Assembly (NCBI GenBank): GCA_021776415.1 | Contig: JAJFFY010000049.1 | Span: forward strand, 1-37,451 | DNA length: 37,451 bases | Direction of reading: 5' to 3' | Source: Hyphococcus sp. | GTDB lineage: Bacteria; Pseudomonadota; Alphaproteobacteria; Caulobacterales; Parvularculaceae | Part shown: positions 33,658 through 37,451 of the stretch, piece after piece | Position numbering within the stretch: position 1 is the first letter of the stretch | Layout of the letters: every line of letters starts with the position of its first letter | Notes under the pieces: generated by a model | Told to the model about the DNA's origin: nothing | Databases searched by the model: none | What the model saw: only the letters and a program-made list of their open reading frames with translations | Program-made: the position numbers and the translations under genes

Positions 33658-35622
33658 ATGGCGAAAAAAGCGGCGGCGAAAAAACAGGCGGAAGTAGCAG
33701 AACCGGGCGATGGCCCGATCCTCGATCTCACCGACGCCCATGTTAAAAAATTGCTCAAGTCAGCCAAGGCCCGCGGCTATGTCACCTATGACGAGTTGAA
33801 CAAGGTTTTGCCATCCGAAGAAGTCTCTTCGGAAAAAATTGAAGACATCATGGCCCAGCTTTCGGAAATGGGCATCAACGTCGTTGAGAATGAAGACGAC
33901 GACGACGAGACGCCGGAAGCGGCGGCGCCGAAAACAAAAGCGCTGGCGACCAAGGACGCAAAGAAAACCGGCGTCATCACCACCAACACAAGCTCGTCCG
34001 CGGATCGCACCGACGATCCGGTGCGGATGTATCTGCGCGAAATGGGGACGGTGGAGTTGCTGTCGCGCGAGGGCGAGATTGCGATTGCAAAGCGCATCGA
34101 GGCCGGCCGCGAGACCATGATCCGCGCCTTGTGCGAAAGCTCCCTGACCTTTGAGGCGATCACGGTTTGGCGCGATGAGCTGACCGAGGGCCGGGTGTTG
34201 TTGCGCGATATTATCGACCTTGACGCCACCTATGGCGGCGGGCCGGAATCACGCCCCGACATGACCCAGCCCGAAGTCGCCGAGCGGGTTCACAAGGAAG
34301 AGGCGAAAAAGGCCGAAACCGCTGAAGACGATGAGGATGATTTCGACGAAGGCGCGCTGTCGCTTTCGGCGATGGAGGCGGAATTGCGCGATGGCGTGAT
34401 GATGACCTTTGACGACATCTCGTCCGATTACAAAAAGCTCCGCCGGCTCCAGGACATTATGATTGAGGAGCAGCTGAAGGGCGACGATCTCACTGCATCA
34501 CAGACCCGGCGCTTTAGAAAACTCCAGCGTGATATTGTCGACCGCGTGCGCTCGGTGCGGCTTAACAATCAGCGCATCGAGGCGCTTGTCGAGCAGATTT
34601 ACGACATCAACCGGCGGCTGATGGCGCTTGAAGGCAAGCTGGTGCGTCTTGGCGACAGCTACGGCGTTAACCGCCGCGAGTTTCTGGCCGACTATATTGG
34701 CGCCGAGCTCGACCCCGAATGGTTCGCCCGGATATCAGAGAAAACCGGCAAGGGCTGGCAGAATTTTGTCACCAAAGCCGGAGAGCAGGTGTTGTTGATC
34801 CGCGAAGAGATCGGCAATCTGGCGACCGAGACCGGCCTTACCGTCCAGGACTTCCGGCGCATTGTCTCGACCGTGCAAAAAGGCGAGCGCGAGGCGCGCA
34901 TCGCCAAGAAGGAAATGGTCGAGGCCAATCTCCGCCTGGTGATTTCCATCGCCAAAAAATACACCAATCGCGGCTTGCAGTTTCTCGACCTCATTCAGGA
35001 AGGCAATATCGGCCTGATGAAAGCGGTCGATAAGTTTGAATACCGCCGCGGCTATAAATTCTCGACCTATGCGACCTGGTGGATACGCCAGGCGATCACC
35101 CGCTCAATCGCCGATCAGGCGCGCACCATCCGTATTCCGGTGCATATGATTGAGACGATCAACAAAATCGTGCGCACCTCGCGCCAGATGCTGCACGAGA
35201 TTGGTCGCGAGCCGACGCCGGAAGAGCTTTCTGAAAAGCTCTCCATGCCGCTGGAAAAAGTTCGTAAGGTGATGAAAATCGCCAAGGAGCCGATCTCGCT
35301 GGAAACGCCGATTGGCGACGAAGAGGACAGCCATCTCGGCGACTTTATTGAGGACAAAAACACGATCCTGCCGATCGATGCGGCGATCCAGTCAAACCTG
35401 CGCGAGACAACAACGCGGGTTCTGGCAAGCCTGACGCCGCGCGAAGAACGCGTGTTGCGCATGCGCTTCGGCATCGGCATGAACACTGACCACACGCTCG
35501 AAGAGGTCGGCCAGCAATTCTCAGTAACCCGTGAACGCATTCGCCAGATTGAGGCCAAGGCGCTGCGCAAGCTGAAGCACCCGAGCCGCTCGCGGAAGCT
35601 GCGGAGCTTTTTGGATAACTAA
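33658..35622 (+). CDS. rpoD: RNA polymerase primary sigma factor (sigma-70)
   Basis: The housekeeping sigma factor, 654 residues. Region 1.1 is N-terminal ([29 protein letters not shown]). An acidic linker follows, then region 1.2 ([30 protein letters not shown]) and a non-conserved acidic insert. Regions 2.1-2.4 come next ([50 protein letters not shown]), then region 3, and the region 4.2 helix-turn-helix ([30 protein letters not shown]) at the end. It is co-directional with dnaG at a 14-base gap, so probably co-transcribed. A second copy of its last 17 codons plus stop occurs 805 bp downstream, suggesting that the 3' end has been used as an integration site. Confidence 0.98.
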   Translation: MAKKAAAKKQAEVAEPGDGPILDLTDAHVKKLLKSAKARGYVTYDELNKVLPSEEVSSEKIEDIMAQLSEMGINVVENEDDDDETPEAAAPKTKALATKDAKKTGVITTNTSSSADRTDDPVRMYLREMGTVELLSREGEIAIAKRIEAGRETMIRALCESSLTFEAITVWRDELTEGRVLLRDIIDLDATYGGGPESRPDMTQPEVAERVHKEEAKKAETAEDDEDDFDEGALSLSAMEAELRDGVMMTFDDISSDYKKLRRLQDIMIEEQLKGDDLTASQTRRFRKLQRDIVDRVRSVRLNNQRIEALVEQIYDINRRLMALEGKLVRLGDSYGVNRREFLADYIGAELDPEWFARISEKTGKGWQNFVTKAGEQVLLIREEIGNLATETGLTVQDFRRIVSTVQKGEREARIAKKEMVEANLRLVISIAKKYTNRGLQFLDLIQEGNIGLMKAVDKFEYRRGYKFSTYATWWIRQAITRSIADQARTIRIPVHMIETINKIVRTSRQMLHEIGREPTPEELSEKLSMPLEKVRKVMKIAKEPISLETPIGDEEDSHLGDFIEDKNTILPIDAAIQSNLRETTTRVLASLTPREERVLRMRFGIGMNTDHTLEEVGQQFSVTRERIRQIEAKALRKLKHPSRSRKLRSFLDN

Positions 35623-35694
35623 GTAAGTAATGTGCCAAATTGACAGCAATTGTATATTCAGTTTATGTTTGAACGTACATTTGGGGCTATAATA

Positions 35695-36303
35695 ATGAAC
35701 AAAATATCAAAAGAGGCTTTTGTTGGCATAGCTGTCATTATGGTTGGTGGGTTGTTTTGGTATTTTCTCAATTCCCGCTTCGATTATTTGGAGAAAGAGG
35801 CGGATCAAGCAAATCAATACCGGTCCGAACATTCCACTGTATTGAGTCAGCATAATGAGCAAATGAATAGCCGCTTTGACCAAGTGTGGGCCGAGTTGGT
35901 TCGGCAAGCCAGAGGTGCCAATAATAAAGGCAGCCCAGTTAATAATGATAGCCCAGATGATTTAGCGCGAAGATTGGCGGTGCTGCAGGCAAGAAATAAT
36001 CTAAAAGAAGATATTCCTGCTTCGTATAGTATTGTGGAGTCAGATGAAGGTTATTCAAAGTTCATTATTAAATACAGTCAAGCGCTCGATGATATCGATC
36101 CCAGCCAGTTTGGAGCAGATAGGGTAATCTTGATTGGAAACGGAGGTGAATCTCCGCTTGGTGTGGTCGCGTTTGGCGCATATATTCAGCCCGATTTAGA
36201 GAATATTTTTTGCGCTTCTGACGAAGAAGAAGATATCAAAACCTGCAATATATTGATGAAATTAAGGTCTGAGCGTGCTGTAGCGCTTCTTGTTGACCAC
36301 TAA
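35695..36303 (+). CDS. Hypothetical protein, N-terminal membrane anchor
   Basis: Not recognised. Starting at the ATG at 35695 it has 202 residues: one hydrophobic segment near the N-terminus (FVGIAVIMVGGLFWYFL), a charged, Gln/Asn-rich stretch that could be a coiled coil (about residues 25-65), and a soluble mixed domain ending in KLRSERAVALLVDH. An in-frame ATG at 35650 would add 15 residues. Base composition is much more AT-rich than in rpoD. It lies entirely between the real rpoD 3' end and its duplicate, so it may be cargo of an integrated element. Confidence 0.6.
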   Translation: MNKISKEAFVGIAVIMVGGLFWYFLNSRFDYLEKEADQANQYRSEHSTVLSQHNEQMNSRFDQVWAELVRQARGANNKGSPVNNDSPDDLARRLAVLQARNNLKEDIPASYSIVESDEGYSKFIIKYSQALDDIDPSQFGADRVILIGNGGESPLGVVAFGAYIQPDLENIFCASDEEEDIKTCNILMKLRSERAVALLVDH

Positions 36304-36370
36304 AATTCTAGCTGGAATTAGGTTCTCAGCGTTTTGGAAATCCGCGCCGTCTACTGGTGGGCTAGAAGTC

Positions 36371-36427
36371 AGCAAGCTCAAGGCCCCAAGGCGGTCACGG
36401 AAGCTTCGGAGTTTTTTGGATAATTAG
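36371..36427 (+). pseudogene. Displaced duplicate of the rpoD 3' end
   Basis: In frame from 36374 the bases read [17 protein letters not shown]-stop, against [17 protein letters not shown]-stop at 35569-35622 in rpoD. Across the 54 bases there are 11 differences. Eight are synonymous (including TAA versus TAG) and the other three fall in two codons (His to Ala, Ser to Arg). Similarity stops just upstream of 36372. There is no start codon or preceding sigma sequence, so it is a scar, not a gene. Confidence 0.85.
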
Positions 36428-36495
36428 GTTGTAGGACAGGCTTTAGCACGCCGGTCTGGGGCATAATTTTGCGTGCGCATCTCTAGAGGTTCGGT

Positions 36496-37224
36496 TTATG
36501 CCTGTCCCCTGATGTGTCCCTCGTCATTCTGCGCAGCTAGATCGGCATTTTTCTTCCATCGAATATAAGGAGTCAGTATGCGTTCTAGCTCTTTTTCCGA
36601 TTCTTCGAGTTTGGATTCTATAGGGTCTTCTTCGACATTATCAGTCATTTGCCATATTTTTGATTCACAATTCGCTCGTAATTCATCGTTTAGAGGATGT
36701 CGAAACATTTCCGCAGATACATAAATCTCACGTCGTGCTTTTAAGACATCAAAAAGCAAGCCTTTCACTTTTTGTGCGAATACCGCTTTAGCTAGCGGAA
36801 GAAGTTTTGCAATTTTATCCCATGTCTTTTGATGTTGATTTATTCTTCTGATGACAGTGTATCGAAGTAGCTGATTGCTAACTTCTTCATCAGATATGTG
36901 AGCATTTTCTTTTTTTGCTTGCGCCCTAATTTCTTTTTCTACTTCCGTCACTTCCCAACTGGGGGACATGAGTGATCTGATAGATTTTATGCTCTGGCGA
37001 CCCTCTTCGAACGCAGCGAGTATATCTATGGCGATTGATCTATCCGCCTTGAATTCTTCATGTTGCCTTTCGCTCAACGCTTTAAGCTGCTGGCGCTTTT
37101 GATATTCTGAAATCGTGTCCGGCGCTTTAAACAACGCGACGGTTGCGGCGAGGCCAACTAGAAAAGTTCCGATGCCGCTAAACATCTCTGCAGTTAAGGT
37201 CCAATCTATTTCGTATAGCATCAT
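36496..37224 (-). CDS. Hypothetical protein, single membrane helix
   Basis: Not recognised. The 242-residue protein begins MMLYEIDWTLTAEMFSGIG and has one membrane helix at about residues 13-32 (MFSGIGTFLVGLAATVALF). The rest is soluble, charged and mostly helical (Glu, Lys and Gln rich), with a coiled-coil-like C-terminal part (EEDPIESKLEESEKELERIL). The shape is like small phage- or island-borne membrane-anchored proteins, but I cannot name a family. It is AT-rich and faces back toward the rpoD duplicate. An inverted pair GGACAGGC/GCCTGTCC (36434-36441, 36500-36507) spans its 3' end. Confidence 0.6.
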   Translation of the reverse strand: MMLYEIDWTLTAEMFSGIGTFLVGLAATVALFKAPDTISEYQKRQQLKALSERQHEEFKADRSIAIDILAAFEEGRQSIKSIRSLMSPSWEVTEVEKEIRAQAKKENAHISDEEVSNQLLRYTVIRRINQHQKTWDKIAKLLPLAKAVFAQKVKGLLFDVLKARREIYVSAEMFRHPLNDELRANCESKIWQMTDNVEEDPIESKLEESEKELERILTPYIRWKKNADLAAQNDEGHIRGQA

Positions 37225-37259
37225 ACTGCTTTATCACATGATTCTCGGTAGAAACGTAC

Positions 37260-37451
37260 TTAAGCGTCAGAGTCGCTTGATGGTTCCTTACGCCAAGGCG
37301 CAACTTTGAGAAATCTGGTTCTATTGAGTGCTTTCGGCGATGTAGTTGTATAAATCCCTACACTGGTGTTGCTATCCGCCGTTTCCCGAATCACGCAAAA
37401 AGCAGGCGTACAAGTTAAGGAATCCCCACCCATGACCGCGCCCACAGGATC
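37260..37451 (-). CDS. Possible 3' end of a gene entering from the right (partial)
   Basis: The minus-strand frame ending with TAA at 37260-37262 is open to the window edge, giving at least 63 residues (for example PKALNRTRFLKVAPWRKEP). A GTG at 37445 could be a start, but the frame continues past it. No family is recognised. It could be chance; confidence is low. Confidence 0.3.
   Translation of the reverse strand, partial: DPVGAVMGGDSLTCTPAFCVIRETADSNTSVGIYTTTSPKALNRTRFLKVAPWRKEPSSDSDA

Larger units (their letters stand above)
35623..37451. mobile_element. AT-richer segment after rpoD, possible genomic-island remnant
   Basis: From the rpoD stop to the window edge the sequence is visibly richer in A and T than the rest and codon choice changes (many AAT, ATA, TTA, AAA). 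It contains two unrecognised genes, a partial open frame and, at 36374-36427, a displaced copy of the rpoD 3' end. No integrase, transposase or tRNA is visible. An integrated or decayed element extending to the right is my inference. Confidence 0.45.

Noticed and set aside
36304-36495. A tRNA or small RNA gene at the presumed attachment site
   Set aside because: No tRNA arms or CCA-type end could be found; the only recognisable element is the rpoD 3' fragment.
1-37451. CRISPR array, insertion sequence or prophage structural genes
   Set aside because: No regularly spaced direct repeats with unique spacers, no transposase or phage morphogenesis motifs were seen on either strand.

Overview
The window looks like a chromosomal segment of an alphaproteobacterium. 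The evidence is the gene order (fabD-fabG-acpP-fabF-mltG-yicC-gmk, carA/carB/greA, yqeY, dnaG-rpoD), a fairly GC-rich coding style, and intergenic palindromes of types common in that class (cores such as AAACCGGTTTCCACTTTT and CCTCATCCTGAGGAGC). A Parvularculales/Hyphomonadaceae/Caulobacterales-like host is my guess; it is inference, not shown. I see no tRNA, rRNA, CRISPR array, intact insertion sequence or integrase. Layout: 1-5734 is a plus-strand fatty-acid and envelope block: fabD (3' end only), fabG, acpP, fabF, mltG, yicC and gmk, closed by an intrinsic terminator. 5735-9986 holds a dispersed repeat, then greA and carB on the minus strand. 9987-16139 is a set of accessory genes lying between carB and carA: an FAD oxidoreductase, an ArsR/AHSA1 operon with a clear promoter and operator, a secreted beta-propeller plus a CxxCH protein, a metallo-beta-lactamase-fold hydrolase and a YcaQ-type DNA glycosylase. 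16140-17994 has carA (minus) and yqeY (plus). 17995-31371 is a second accessory block between yqeY and dnaG: two paralogous membrane-bound LytTR regulators flanking an outer-membrane beta-barrel gene, an acyltransferase, an FAD monooxygenase, a TetR regulator facing a small membrane protein and a MAPEG protein, typA, and two convergent genes for membrane-anchored TIR proteins, one with a TolB-like/TPR sensor half and one with a seven-bladed WD40 half. 31646-35622 is dnaG-rpoD. 35623-37451 is visibly AT-richer and carries genes I do not recognise. How the genes work together: the ancestral housekeeping units (carA-carB-greA on one strand, yqeY-dnaG-rpoD on the other) seem to have been opened by about 6 kb and 13 kb of accessory genes. 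The accessory genes are mostly envelope and signalling functions with local regulators: ArsR for the AHSA1 protein, TetR for the MAPEG pair, LytTR for the barrel and acyltransferase. The most striking observations are: (1) a second copy of the last 17 codons plus stop of rpoD, 805 bp downstream of the real one and differing mostly at synonymous sites, which looks like an attachment-site scar at the rpoD 3' end; (2) the two convergent transmembrane TIR proteins, whose predicted topology puts TIR in the cytoplasm and the TPR or WD40 part outside; (3) a shared TTCGTCACCGA motif, tandem at one promoter, upstream of both LytTR genes; and (4) palindromic intergenic repeats that supply the stop codons, and in one case the last residues, of several genes.
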